Part shown: positions 12,837 to 21,806 of the stretch, in pieces
How the letters are laid out: every line of letters begins with the position of its first letter
Position numbering within the stretch: the first letter of the stretch is position 1
DNA from: Candidatus Komeilibacteria bacterium
GTDB lineage: Bacteria > Patescibacteriota > Patescibacteriia > UBA1558 > S5-K13
Reading direction: 5' to 3'
DNA: 35,321 bases
NCBI GenBank assembly: GCA_030591905.1
Contig: JAUVAE010000001.1
Span: forward strand, 1 to 35,321
Notes under the pieces: generated by a model
The model's input: only the letters and a program-made list of their open reading frames with translations
Told to the model about the DNA's origin: nothing
Databases searched by the model: none
Program-made: the position numbers and the translations under genes

Positions 12837-14621
12837 ATGTGCTTTTTTATTATGGAAAATAATAAAACAATATATGGTCGTTTTCAAAAAGTAGCTTTAG
12901 AAAATAAGGAGAATACAGCCTTAGCCTATATTCATGATGGGAATTACCAGAAAATAAATTATCAAGAATTGAATAATTTTGTATTACAAATTGTTAATTA
13001 TTTTTTAAGTTTAGGATTGGAAAAAGGTGATAGAGTAGCTATTTTAAGTGAAAATAGGTGGGAATGGCCAGTAATAGATCTAGCTAGTAATTATTTAGGT
13101 TTAATTTTAGTACCACTTCATACTACTTATGGTCGTAAATATATTGATTATATTATTGAGAAGACAAGTCCTAAAGTGATTTTTATTTCCAATCAAGAGT
13201 TATTTGAAAATTTTAAAGTTATTAATAATAATTTAATTGATAAATTTCAAAGTATAGTTCTTTTGGACAATGATATAGAAAGTGATTTGAAATTAAAATA
13301 TTGGTCAAATATTATTAGTGATTTTGATTATAATATTAATACAGAGCCGGTGTTTGATTCTGAAGCTATAGTAACTATAATCTACACTTCGGGAACTACT
13401 GGGATGCCAAAAGGAGCTATTTTAACTAATAAAAATATTTTAGTTAATGCTGATAATGTTTTGCAATATGTACCTGTATATTCTAGTGATAGATTTTTTT
13501 CTTTTTTACCATTATCACATATTTTAGAAAGAATGGCTGGTAATATAGTCCCTTTAATATTAGGTGCTTCAATATATTATAGCCGTAGTCCAAAAACTTT
13601 AGTAGATGATATTAAAAAAGCTCAGCCAACTATTATGGTTTCGGTTCCGAGGATTTTTGAAAAAATATTTGACAAAATTCATGATAAATTAAGAGAAGGT
13701 TCAAAGTTTAAACATCATCTTTTTTATCATGCTTTAAAAGTAATTAGTAAGATTAATGCTTTTAAAAGAAATAATAAAAAATGTGGTAAATTAATTTATT
13801 GGCAATTTAAAGTTTTAGATAATCTTGTTTTTAAGAAGATTAGAAGTGTTTTTGGAGGTCGTTTAAGACTAACAATTTCTGGAGGTTCAAGTTTAGATAA
13901 AAAAATAGCTAGATTTTTTGAAGATGTTGGAATTAAAATAATAGAAGGTTATGGTTTAACAGAAACTTCACCAATTATTGCTGTAAATAAGATGAATGAT
14001 TATAAATTTGGTACAGTTGGGTCAGTTTTAGCGAACTTAGATTTAAAAATTAATAATGATAAAGAAATTTTAGTAAAAGGTGAATCAATAATGAGTGCTT
14101 ATTGGCAAGACGATGAAGCAACTAAGAGGGTTATTCAAGATGGATGGTTTTCTACTGGAGATTTGGGTTTTATGGATAATGATGGTTTTTTAAATATTAT
14201 TGGTCGTAAGAAAGAAATGATAGTTTTATCAACAGGTAAAAATATTGTTCCAGTAAATATTGAATTAGCATTAAATTACGATCGATTTGTCACGCAGTCA
14301 ATGATTATTGGATTAAATCAAAAATTTATTACAGCTTTAATTGTTCCTGACTTTGAAGAATTAGAAATATATTGTCAGCAGAATGATATTAAATATAGTA
14401 AAGATAAAGATTGTTTAGGTAATGAAAAAATACATAAATTATACCAAAATCGTATTAATAGAGCCTTGAAAGGTTTTGCTGATTATGAGCAGATTGCAAA
14501 TTTTTATTTAGTACCTAGGGAATTCGATCAAGAACATGATGAGCTGACCCCTACTTTGAAATTGAAAAGAGAGAATATTAAAACAAATTTTTTGAATATA
14601 ATTAATAAATTTTATCAATGA
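12837..14621 (+). CDS. AMP-dependent acyl-CoA synthetase (long-chain fatty acid--CoA ligase-like)
   Basis: The enzyme activates a carboxylic acid to acyl-AMP and then acyl-CoA (or another thiol). Family motifs are complete: the P-loop YTSGTTGMPKG (183-193), GGSSL and GYGLTETSPIIAVN, STGDLGFMD, GRKKEMIVLSTGKNIVPVNIE, and the C-terminal Lys region PTLKLKREN. The 594-residue length and GYGLTETSP match long-chain fatty acyl ligases of the FAA/FadD type. An internal ATG at 12852 is an equally possible start. It overlaps the acyltransferase by 4 nt (ATGA). With the acyltransferase and phosphatase that follow, it suggests use of scavenged fatty acids for phospholipids. Confidence 0.88.
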   Translation: MCFFIMENNKTIYGRFQKVALENKENTALAYIHDGNYQKINYQELNNFVLQIVNYFLSLGLEKGDRVAILSENRWEWPVIDLASNYLGLILVPLHTTYGRKYIDYIIEKTSPKVIFISNQELFENFKVINNNLIDKFQSIVLLDNDIESDLKLKYWSNIISDFDYNINTEPVFDSEAIVTIIYTSGTTGMPKGAILTNKNILVNADNVLQYVPVYSSDRFFSFLPLSHILERMAGNIVPLILGASIYYSRSPKTLVDDIKKAQPTIMVSVPRIFEKIFDKIHDKLREGSKFKHHLFYHALKVISKINAFKRNNKKCGKLIYWQFKVLDNLVFKKIRSVFGGRLRLTISGGSSLDKKIARFFEDVGIKIIEGYGLTETSPIIAVNKMNDYKFGTVGSVLANLDLKINNDKEILVKGESIMSAYWQDDEATKRVIQDGWFSTGDLGFMDNDGFLNIIGRKKEMIVLSTGKNIVPVNIELALNYDRFVTQSMIIGLNQKFITALIVPDFEELEIYCQQNDIKYSKDKDCLGNEKIHKLYQNRINRALKGFADYEQIANFYLVPREFDQEHDELTPTLKLKRENIKTNFLNIINKFYQ

Positions 14622-15229
14622 TTTTTTGGTTAATTAAGGTAACTCTAGGTAATATTATTAAACTAATTTGGCTTAGTGGGGCGACTGGTTTGGAAAATAT
14701 ACCGAAAAGAGGAGCTTGTATTATTTGTGCTAATCATTCCAGCTATTTTGATTTTTTAATGTTAGCGGCAGTATGTCCCAGAAGAATTTATTTTTTAGCA
14801 GGAGAAGTTTTTTTTCAAAAGTGGCAGTGGAAATGGTTAGTAAAAATAACTAAACAGATTAAAGTAGACAGAAATAGTAAAGATAAGTCTGAATTAATAA
14901 AAAAGGTAGTTGAATATTTGAAAGAAGGTAAAGTGATTGGAATTTTTCCAGAAGGTACTAGATCTGCTGATGGTAAAATACATGATTTTTATAATGGAGC
15001 TGTAAAAATTGCCCTTAAGTCTGAAGTTCCTATAATTCCTGTTGGTATCAAAGGTACCTATGAAATAATGTCTAAATTTGATAAGTTTCCTAAATTTAAT
15101 AAAAAATGTAATATGCAATTTGGGAAATTAATTAATTATGTTATTAATGAAAGTAGTAAGAATAAAAATATTGATGATTTGACTAATGGGTTGAGGGAAA
15201 AAATAGTCATTTTATGTAATAAAATATAA
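14618..15229 (+). CDS. plsC: 1-acyl-sn-glycerol-3-phosphate acyltransferase (PlsC family)
   Basis: PlsC transfers an acyl chain to lysophosphatidic acid at the membrane to make phosphatidic acid. The catalytic NHxxxxD motif is NHSSYFD (His40, Asp45), and the glycerol-phosphate binding motif is FPEGTRS (110-116), followed by VPIIPVGIKGTYEIM. A hydrophobic N-terminal helix (2-20) anchors it. At 203 residues it has the usual compact size. It is translationally coupled to the acyl-CoA synthetase (ATGA overlap) and followed after 14 nt by a HAD-IB phosphatase, an arrangement that supports a lipid role. Confidence 0.88.
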   Translation: MIFWLIKVTLGNIIKLIWLSGATGLENIPKRGACIICANHSSYFDFLMLAAVCPRRIYFLAGEVFFQKWQWKWLVKITKQIKVDRNSKDKSELIKKVVEYLKEGKVIGIFPEGTRSADGKIHDFYNGAVKIALKSEVPIIPVGIKGTYEIMSKFDKFPKFNKKCNMQFGKLINYVINESSKNKNIDDLTNGLREKIVILCNKI

Positions 15230-15243
15230 TTATTAATTAGTAT

Positions 15244-15903
15244 ATGTCTTATTTAGTTCTATTTGATTTAGACGATACCATAATAAATGGACAGTCTCAA
15301 AAATTATTAGTAAAATATCTTTTTAAAAGGGGTAATATAAATATATTATTTTTAATTTATATATATTTGTGGTTTTTTTTATATAAAATAGGAGCCGTTA
15401 AGAATGTTGTTAAAGTTAGAGAAAAATCTTTCAAAATATGTAGGGGGTGGACCTTCGAATATATGCATCAATTATTAAATAGTTTTTTTTATTTATATAT
15501 TAAACCACGTTTTTACAAAGAAATATTGAATATTATAAAGTTTCACAAAGAGAATGGTGCAAATTTAGTCTTAATTTCATCTTCATTGTTTCCGTTAGTA
15601 GAGTTGATTGGGAGGTATTTAAGTTTTGATTATATTTTTGCGACAAAATTAAATATTGAAAATGGATTTTATACTGGCCGAATTGATGATGTTGTGATTT
15701 ATGGTAATAATAAAAAAAACGTTATCAATGATTTTATTAAAGATAATAATTTGAGTCTGAAAAATAGTTATGCCTATTCAGATCATTATTCAGACGTAGA
15801 ATTACTTAACATAGTTGATAATGCGATAGTTATTAATCCAGATAGGAAATTATTAGAAATAGCTTTGTCAAAAAAATGGAAAATTAAAAAAATTAATAAT
15901 TAA
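15244..15903 (+). CDS. HAD superfamily IB phosphatase (SerB-like)
   Basis: The catalytic HAD motif I is FDLDDT with Asp8 and Asp10, motif II is LISSS, and motif IV is AYSDHYSDVELL. The final VINPDRKL is typical of the IB (phosphoserine phosphatase-like) branch. The helical cap after residue 20 is hydrophobic and aromatic-rich (INILFLIYIYLWFFLY), so it may touch the membrane. IB phosphatases are often fused to or adjacent to PlsC. The substrate is probably a small phosphomonoester or a lipid phosphate such as lysophosphatidate, but the sequence does not decide. No other serine biosynthesis gene is nearby, so serB is less likely. Confidence 0.78.
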   Translation: MSYLVLFDLDDTIINGQSQKLLVKYLFKRGNINILFLIYIYLWFFLYKIGAVKNVVKVREKSFKICRGWTFEYMHQLLNSFFYLYIKPRFYKEILNIIKFHKENGANLVLISSSLFPLVELIGRYLSFDYIFATKLNIENGFYTGRIDDVVIYGNNKKNVINDFIKDNNLSLKNSYAYSDHYSDVELLNIVDNAIVINPDRKLLEIALSKKWKIKKINN

Positions 15904-15909
15904 TAATTT

Positions 15910-18669
15910 ATGTCTTTTTTTGGTTTAACATCTTTATTAACTTCAATACTAAGTTTAATTATTGGAATTTTTGTAATATGGAAAAATTCAAAGTCTACTC
16001 TTAATAGGGGTTGGTTTTTTGTAAGTATAAGTGCTTCAATTTGGGCGTTTGGTTTATTTGGTGTTGTAGAATCTACTAATCAAGAAAATGCTTTATTTTT
16101 TCAATATATTTTAGATTTTGGCGGCATTCTTATTCCGCTTTTCTTTTTTCTTTTCATATTACATTTATTGAATTTGTATAAAAAGTTGAGAATATTTTTT
16201 TATTTATCTGTTTGTTTTAGTTGTATTTTAATATTAATTAGTTTTACTAAATTGTTTAAATTAGGAGTCTCTCCAAAGTTTGGATTTAATTTTTGGATAG
16301 ATACTGGCCCATTATATATATTATTTCCACTATTTTTTGGCCTTTTAGTAACAGCTTCAATATATTTGATATTGATAAATTTTCGTAATTTACATGGAGC
16401 AAAAAAATTACAGGTAATTTATATTTTATTAACAGCTTTATTTGGTTTTGGTGGTGGACTTACTAATTTCTTTCCACAATTAATAGGGACTTATCCTTTT
16501 GGGAATTTTTTTACTATATTTTATATAGGAGGAATTAGTTATGCCATAGCTAAATATCGTCTTATGGATATTCGTTTAGTTATATCTAAGAGTATTTTAT
16601 ATTTTTTATTAATTGGTTTTGTGGCTACAGCATTTACATCAATAACATTTTTTACAGGAGAAATTCTTAGTAATCAAACGGTTACTTCGCAATTAATAAC
16701 TACTTTAGCAGTATCTTTAATAATAATTATAGGACTAGATCCTTTAAAAAGATTTTTGAGTAATATTACAGATAAGATTTTTTATAGAGGAAAAATCAAT
16801 TATCAAGATGTTTTAAGGAAATTAAGCGAGATTACAGCTAAAGAAATTAATCTAGGAAAATTACTTATTGATTTATCACAAAGTATTGAAAAATTATTAA
16901 AGTATAAAGGGGTAGACTTTTTATATAAAAGTAATAGTTCGGGAATTTATCGAGGAATTATTGATAATACCGGAATTATTACCGATAAAGAGGAGATTGT
17001 TAAATATTTAGAAAATACCAAAGAAATTATTATTACTGAAGAATTAGAAATAAGAGTGCGTGAAAAATTGGGAGAAGAAAAAAAATACTTACTTTCTATA
17101 ATTAAACGTTTACAAAAGATGAAAGTAGGATTAATAGCGCCTATAATTTCAGAAGAAAGGATAATTGCTTTTTTTATTGTTAATAAAAAATTGTCTGATG
17201 ATGTTTTTTCTAGCCAAGATTTAAATTTAATATCAGTGATGAATCCTCAGATTGCTAATGCTTTAGAAAAATCAAAATTATATAATGAAGTCCAAGAATT
17301 TAATGTTAAATTACAAGAAAAAGTTGATAAAGCTACGGAGGAGTTAAAACATGCTAATGCTGATTTAGAAACTCGTAATAAATATTTAACAGCCTTACAA
17401 AAAGTAAGTGGTACTATTAGTAGGAGTTTGGATTTCACAGAAGTAGTTCAATTTATTGCCGATAGTATTCAGACTGAGATTGGTTTTGCAGGAGGAGTTG
17501 TTAATTTTATTGATGAAAAAGATAAAAGTATTTATATCGGGGCGATGACCAAAGATAAAAGAATTGATCAGGCGACTAAAATTTTAGTAAAAAATCCTTT
17601 TGATTATAAAGTTTCCTTAACAGAAAAAGATAATTTAGCAGTTAAGTCAATTCTGAGTGGAGAGATTCAAAAAAGTGCTAAAATTTATGATTTATTCAAA
17701 CCAGCAATTGATCAGAAAATGGGAGAGCTTATTCAGCAAGCTTTAAATATACATTCAGCTGTATCAGTGCCAATTTATTCCGGAAATAAAATTATTGGTT
17801 CTATTGATTTCTTTATTGAAAAACAAATTGATGAAATGAAAGATATTGATATTGAGGTTATGAAATCTTTAGCTGACCAAGCTGGTTTAGTTATTGATAA
17901 TTTAAAATTATATAAACAGATTAGAAAGAAGAACGTAGCTTTAAAACAAGCCAATGTTCATTTGAAAAAATTAGATGAAGCTAAATCAGAATTTTTATCA
18001 ATTGCTTCTCATCAATTACGTACTCCATTAACTGGAATAAAAGGTTATTTATCTATGATTTTAGAAGGTGACTACGGAAAAGTGGATAAAAAACAAGAGA
18101 AAATTATTCAAGATGTATTTAATGCTAGTGATAGAATGAGTAGGTTAATTAATGTTTTTTTGAATGTCTCTAGAATTGAATCTGGTCGTTTAAAGTTAGA
18201 GTATACAGATGTCAATTTAGGAGATTTAATTAATGAATGTATAAAAGATTTAAAATCTCCTGCTCAGAAAAAAGGTTTAAAATTAACTTTCAATCATAAA
18301 AAGAATAAAATTCCAATTATCAGTGCCGACTCTGATAAAATAAAAGATGTAATTCTTAATTTGATTGATAATGCTATTAAATACACTCCTCAAGGTAAAA
18401 TTGATATTAAATTATTAAAACAAGATGATGATCAAATTTTGGTTCAAGTTAAAGATACGGGTATTGGTTTAGATGGTTTTGGAATAGAAAAATTGTTTAG
18501 TAAATTTTCTCGGGGCAATGGTATTTCCAAAATTAATACTGGAGGTTCTGGTTTAGGTCTTTATATTGTTAAAAGGATTATTGAAGAGCATGGTGGAAAA
18601 GCTTGGGCTGAAAGTGAAGGTTTAGATAAGGGAAGTATTTTCCAATTCACATTGCCAATTAATAAATAG
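15910..18669 (+). CDS. Membrane-bound sensor histidine kinase with 7TM and GAF domains
   Basis: The 919-residue kinase has an N-terminal 7TM region (1-215) and two further membrane helices (about 225-250 and 260-283). A GAF-like domain (about 300-450), a coiled coil (452-495), a second GAF domain (500-655) and a second coiled coil (655-690) follow. The kinase core has HisKA SEFLSIASHQLRTPL with phospho-acceptor His701, the N box LNLIDNAIKYTP (from Asn817), the G1 box DTGIGL (849-854) and the G2 box GGSGLGLYIVKRI (from Gly878). No response regulator is in the window. It follows the lipid genes by 6 nt and may be in their operon. The signal sensed is unknown. Confidence 0.9.
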   Translation: MSFFGLTSLLTSILSLIIGIFVIWKNSKSTLNRGWFFVSISASIWAFGLFGVVESTNQENALFFQYILDFGGILIPLFFFLFILHLLNLYKKLRIFFYLSVCFSCILILISFTKLFKLGVSPKFGFNFWIDTGPLYILFPLFFGLLVTASIYLILINFRNLHGAKKLQVIYILLTALFGFGGGLTNFFPQLIGTYPFGNFFTIFYIGGISYAIAKYRLMDIRLVISKSILYFLLIGFVATAFTSITFFTGEILSNQTVTSQLITTLAVSLIIIIGLDPLKRFLSNITDKIFYRGKINYQDVLRKLSEITAKEINLGKLLIDLSQSIEKLLKYKGVDFLYKSNSSGIYRGIIDNTGIITDKEEIVKYLENTKEIIITEELEIRVREKLGEEKKYLLSIIKRLQKMKVGLIAPIISEERIIAFFIVNKKLSDDVFSSQDLNLISVMNPQIANALEKSKLYNEVQEFNVKLQEKVDKATEELKHANADLETRNKYLTALQKVSGTISRSLDFTEVVQFIADSIQTEIGFAGGVVNFIDEKDKSIYIGAMTKDKRIDQATKILVKNPFDYKVSLTEKDNLAVKSILSGEIQKSAKIYDLFKPAIDQKMGELIQQALNIHSAVSVPIYSGNKIIGSIDFFIEKQIDEMKDIDIEVMKSLADQAGLVIDNLKLYKQIRKKNVALKQANVHLKKLDEAKSEFLSIASHQLRTPLTGIKGYLSMILEGDYGKVDKKQEKIIQDVFNASDRMSRLINVFLNVSRIESGRLKLEYTDVNLGDLINECIKDLKSPAQKKGLKLTFNHKKNKIPIISADSDKIKDVILNLIDNAIKYTPQGKIDIKLLKQDDDQILVQVKDTGIGLDGFGIEKLFSKFSRGNGISKINTGGSGLGLYIVKRIIEEHGGKAWAESEGLDKGSIFQFTLPINK

Positions 18670-18792
18670 TAATTAGGTATTAGTCATTAGAGATTAGAAG
18701 GATGCAGAATGCAAATTAAGAATTATGAAAATACAAAAAAGATATTTAAAATTTATTTGAAATTTAAAATTAGAAATTAAGAATTGATTAAT
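18670..18792 (+). repeat. Intergenic AT-rich repeat-like stretch
   Basis: Blocks such as TTAGTCATTAGAGATTAG, AATTAAGAATTATG and AGAAATTAAGAATTG resemble the short AT-rich repeats at 12742 and 28650. No hairpin with a T-tract and no convincing promoter can be seen. Confidence 0.3.
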
Positions 18793-19263
18793 ATGTATAT
18801 TATTCATGAACAAAGGCAAAAATCTAATCCTATTATTACATCAATATATATTATTACTTTTATAGTTTTATTATTAGTTATTATTAATCCTAGTTTTTTA
18901 AAATTACCAGATTTACCAAAAGTTTCTAGAATTGTTTTAATAGTAGTTTTATTAGTGGATATAGTTTTTTTTAGAAGTCTTTATGAATTAAAATTTAGAG
19001 TTACTAGTGAAGGTTTAGAATTTGGCTATGGACTTTTTAAAAATAAAGTTGTCAAAGAAAACATTGGGTCAGTTTTAATAGATAGTTCTAAAGGTAATTT
19101 TTTTGGATATGGTATAAGGTTTGGTAAAGATAAAACAATAGGATTTATTGCTAGATCTGGTAGTGGTTTGAGAATAATTTTTAAAGATCAAAGAAGATTT
19201 TTTGTTACTATGAATAATCCCGAAGAAGCTCTAAATATTATTAAGCAAAATAATTATGTATAA
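18793..19263 (+). CDS. Small membrane protein with bacterial PH-like domain
   Basis: I use the ATG at 18793 (MYIIHEQRQK…, 156 residues) rather than a TTG 9 nt upstream. Two transmembrane helices (about 14-35 and 43-63) are followed by a mainly beta-strand domain: YELKFRVTSEGLEFGYG, then VVKENIGSVLIDSSKG, GYGIRF, TIGFIARSGSGLRIIFKD and FFVTMNNPEEALNII. This pattern matches the bacterial pleckstrin-homology (YdbT/DUF304-like) proteins. The role is unknown. The 3' end overlaps the pgk start by 8 nt, so the two are probably co-transcribed. Confidence 0.65.
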   Translation: MYIIHEQRQKSNPIITSIYIITFIVLLLVIINPSFLKLPDLPKVSRIVLIVVLLVDIVFFRSLYELKFRVTSEGLEFGYGLFKNKVVKENIGSVLIDSSKGNFFGYGIRFGKDKTIGFIARSGSGLRIIFKDQRRFFVTMNNPEEALNIIKQNNYV

Positions 19264-20449
19264 ATTTAAAAGCATGAGAACAATAGGAGATTTACAGGGA
19301 AAGAAAGTTTTGTTGAAATTAGATTTAAATTTGTCTTTAGATGAAAATAGGAAGGTTAATACAAATTCTATTTTAAGAATTAAGTCGATTTTGCCAACCA
19401 TAAATTATTTAATGGATAAAGGGGCTAGAATAGTTATTATTGCTTATTTAGGGCGTCCAGAGGCTAAATTTGAAGAAGAATTGAGGATGAATCCAGTTGC
19501 AAAGCTATTGTCGAGGTATATAAATAAAGAAGTAAAAAAAGTAGATTCTTGTATGGCTGAGGATATAAAAAATGATATTAATGAAATGAATGATTCAGAT
19601 GTTTTATTATTAGAAAATATAAGATTTTATAAAGAGGAAGAAGATAATGATCAGAAAATGGCTAAGTCTTTAGCACAATTGTTTGATGTATATATAAATG
19701 ATTCATTCTCAAATGCCCATAGAGATCATATGTCATCCTCAGCGATTACTAAGTTTTTACCAAGTTATATAGGATTTAAATTTCAAGAAGAAATAGAAAA
19801 TTTAGATGGTATTTTAAAAACCGAATGTAATAATATATTATTAATTTTAGGTGGTGCTAAAATTAAAACCAAGTTATCTTTAATTGAAAAATTAATCGAT
19901 AAATTTGATAAAGTATTGCTGGGGGGTGTAATGGCTAACACTTTTTTAAAAGCTAGAAAGATTAATATTGGAAAATCTATTTTTGAAAAAGAATGTTTGA
20001 AAAAAGCCAAGAGCATTGATAGTGATAAAATTATATTACCAAAAGATGTTTTAGTTTCTAATGAAATAGCATCAACATCAGAAGCATCTATTAAAAATAT
20101 AGAAGATATAGATTCAAATGATTTAATTTTAGATATAGGACCCCAGACAATTGAATTGTTTTCGAATCATATTAATAATACAGAGTTGATTCTTTGGAAT
20201 GGTCCAATGGGATATTTTGAGTTGAATCAATTTAGAAACGGGACTCAGGAATTAATTACAGAAATGGTAGAGTCTGGCGCTAGAATATATACTGGAGGAG
20301 GGGAGACCATTACAGTACTAAATGAGATGAATATGACGCAAGATTTTGATTTTGTCTCAATTGGTGGAGGAGCAATGCTTGAATTTTTAGCTGGAAATGA
20401 ATTACCAGCATTAAAAGCTTTAGAAGAGAATGATTTAAAATATAATTAA
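19256..20449 (+). CDS. pgk: Phosphoglycerate kinase, divergent
   Basis: Pgk makes ATP and 3-phosphoglycerate from 1,3-bisphosphoglycerate. The 397-residue length is normal. Conserved are ENIRF, SFSNAHR, LGGAKIKTK, LWNGPMGYFE, TGGGETI and SIGGGAMLEFLAG. The usual N-terminal RVDFNVP reads KLDLNLS, and SHLGRP reads AYLGRP. These 3-PG-site changes (Arg to Lys, His to Tyr) make it a divergent member, but the catalytic core seems intact. The start may be 19256 (overlapping the upstream gene) or ATG 19274. It heads a glycolytic run with eno and gpmI. Confidence 0.92.
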   Translation: MYKFKSMRTIGDLQGKKVLLKLDLNLSLDENRKVNTNSILRIKSILPTINYLMDKGARIVIIAYLGRPEAKFEEELRMNPVAKLLSRYINKEVKKVDSCMAEDIKNDINEMNDSDVLLLENIRFYKEEEDNDQKMAKSLAQLFDVYINDSFSNAHRDHMSSSAITKFLPSYIGFKFQEEIENLDGILKTECNNILLILGGAKIKTKLSLIEKLIDKFDKVLLGGVMANTFLKARKINIGKSIFEKECLKKAKSIDSDKIILPKDVLVSNEIASTSEASIKNIEDIDSNDLILDIGPQTIELFSNHINNTELILWNGPMGYFELNQFRNGTQELITEMVESGARIYTGGGETITVLNEMNMTQDFDFVSIGGGAMLEFLAGNELPALKALEENDLKYN

Positions 20450-20461
20450 TAATTAAAATCT

Positions 20462-20540
20462 AAATGATAAATTCTAATATATTTGTATTTTGATATTTGA
20501 AATTTATTTGGGATTTGATATTTAGAATTTGGGATTTAAC
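20462..20540 (+). repeat. AT-rich TTTGGGATTTGATATTT-type repeat before eno
   Basis: Tandem-like blocks (TTTGATATTTGAAATTTATT, GGGATTTGATATTTAGAATT, TGGGATTT) fill the pgk-eno gap. They resemble the arm at 9095-9143 (GGAATTTATTTATTATTTG, GAGATTTGGTATTTG), so they belong to the same repeat class, here without an S23 gene. Confidence 0.5.
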
Positions 20541-20546
20541 AATATT

Positions 20547-21806
20547 ATGCCTAAAATTGAAAAAATAATTGCTCGAGAAATTTTAGATTCTCGAGGTAAT
20601 CCAACTGTTAGTGTTACGGTATTTTTAACTGATGGTAAATATTATTTTGCGTCTGTACCATCTGGTGCTTCAACTGGTAGTTCAGAAGCTTACGAGTTAA
20701 AAGATGGAGATAATTCTAGATATCATGGATTAGGCGTTTTAAGAGCAGTTGAAAATATTAATACTAAGATAAACAAGTTATTAAAGGGTTGTGACATTAG
20801 CGATTCTAAAAGTATAGATAAAAAAATGATAGAACTTGATGGGACTGATAATAAAATGAATTTGGGAGCTAATGCTATCATAGCCGTCTCCTTAGCCATA
20901 AATAAAGCAGCTGCTGGTAGCAATAATTTACCACTCTATAAATTTATAAATGAATATTATGATTTTATAGCGGATCCAAAACTTCCTATACCTTTAGTTA
21001 ATATCTTTAACGGAGGAAAACATGCTAGTACTAATTTAGATTTTCAGGAATTATGGATAATTCCAGAGAAATTTGATAGTTTTAAAGAGAGATTAAGAGT
21101 AAGTTCTGAAATATTTCATGAATTTGGAAGAGTTTTATCAGAAAATGGTTATGATACAGATTTGGGTAATGAAGGTGGTTATGCTCCTGATTTAAAGAGA
21201 ACTAATGATGCTTGGGATATGATTTTAGAATCTGTTAAAAGAGCTGGTTATGAAAATCAGATAGTTTTGGGTTTGGATGCGGGAGCTTCTACTTTTTATA
21301 ATAAACATTCTAAGAAGTATAAAATTGAATTGGATAAAAAAGATTTAAATTCAACGGAGATGATTAATTATTATATGGATTGGATCAAAAAGTATCCTAT
21401 AAAATATATAGAAGATCCTCTAGATGAGGATGATTGGGATAATTGGGGAGAGTTAAAGAAAACAATAGATTTATCTCAAAAAAATATTCTTGTTATCGGA
21501 GATGATTTATTTACTACTAATGTGGAGAGACTTCAAAGGGGTATAGACAATAATAGTGCAAATGCTATTATTATAAAATCAAATCAAATTGGTACTATTA
21601 GTGAGACCATTGATTGTATTAAATTAGCCCAAGATAATAAATTTTCAATAATTATTTCACATCGGAGCGGTGAAACCTGTGATGATTTTATTGCTGATTT
21701 AGCTGTTGGTTCTGGGGCGGAGTATATCAAAACAGGATCCATTTCTAGGGGAGAAAGGATTTGTAAATATAATAAATTATTAGCAATTGAAGAAGAATTA
21801 TTATGA
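20547..21806 (+). CDS. eno: Enolase
   Basis: Enolase dehydrates 2-phosphoglycerate to PEP. I place the start at the ATG at 20547 (MPKIEKIIAREILDSRGNPT, 419 residues). An in-frame TTG 18 nt upstream would add residues of repeat origin. Motifs: SGASTGSSEAYELKDGD, DLGNEGGYAPD, Mg-binding GLDAGAS, IEDPLDEDDW, IGDDLF, catalytic Lys in IIIKSNQIGT, SHRSGET and IKTGSISRGER. Unusual are GLDAGAS (often GLDVAAS) and SHRSGETCDDF (often SHRSGETEDT). It overlaps gpmI by 4 nt (ATGA), giving coupled translation of two consecutive glycolytic enzymes. Confidence 0.95.
   Translation: MPKIEKIIAREILDSRGNPTVSVTVFLTDGKYYFASVPSGASTGSSEAYELKDGDNSRYHGLGVLRAVENINTKINKLLKGCDISDSKSIDKKMIELDGTDNKMNLGANAIIAVSLAINKAAAGSNNLPLYKFINEYYDFIADPKLPIPLVNIFNGGKHASTNLDFQELWIIPEKFDSFKERLRVSSEIFHEFGRVLSENGYDTDLGNEGGYAPDLKRTNDAWDMILESVKRAGYENQIVLGLDAGASTFYNKHSKKYKIELDKKDLNSTEMINYYMDWIKKYPIKYIEDPLDEDDWDNWGELKKTIDLSQKNILVIGDDLFTTNVERLQRGIDNNSANAIIIKSNQIGTISETIDCIKLAQDNKFSIIISHRSGETCDDFIADLAVGSGAEYIKTGSISRGERICKYNKLLAIEEELL

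Noticed and set aside
20529..20546. TTG start of eno six codons upstream
   Set aside because: These codons come from the intergenic repeat; MPKIEKI is the usual enolase start.
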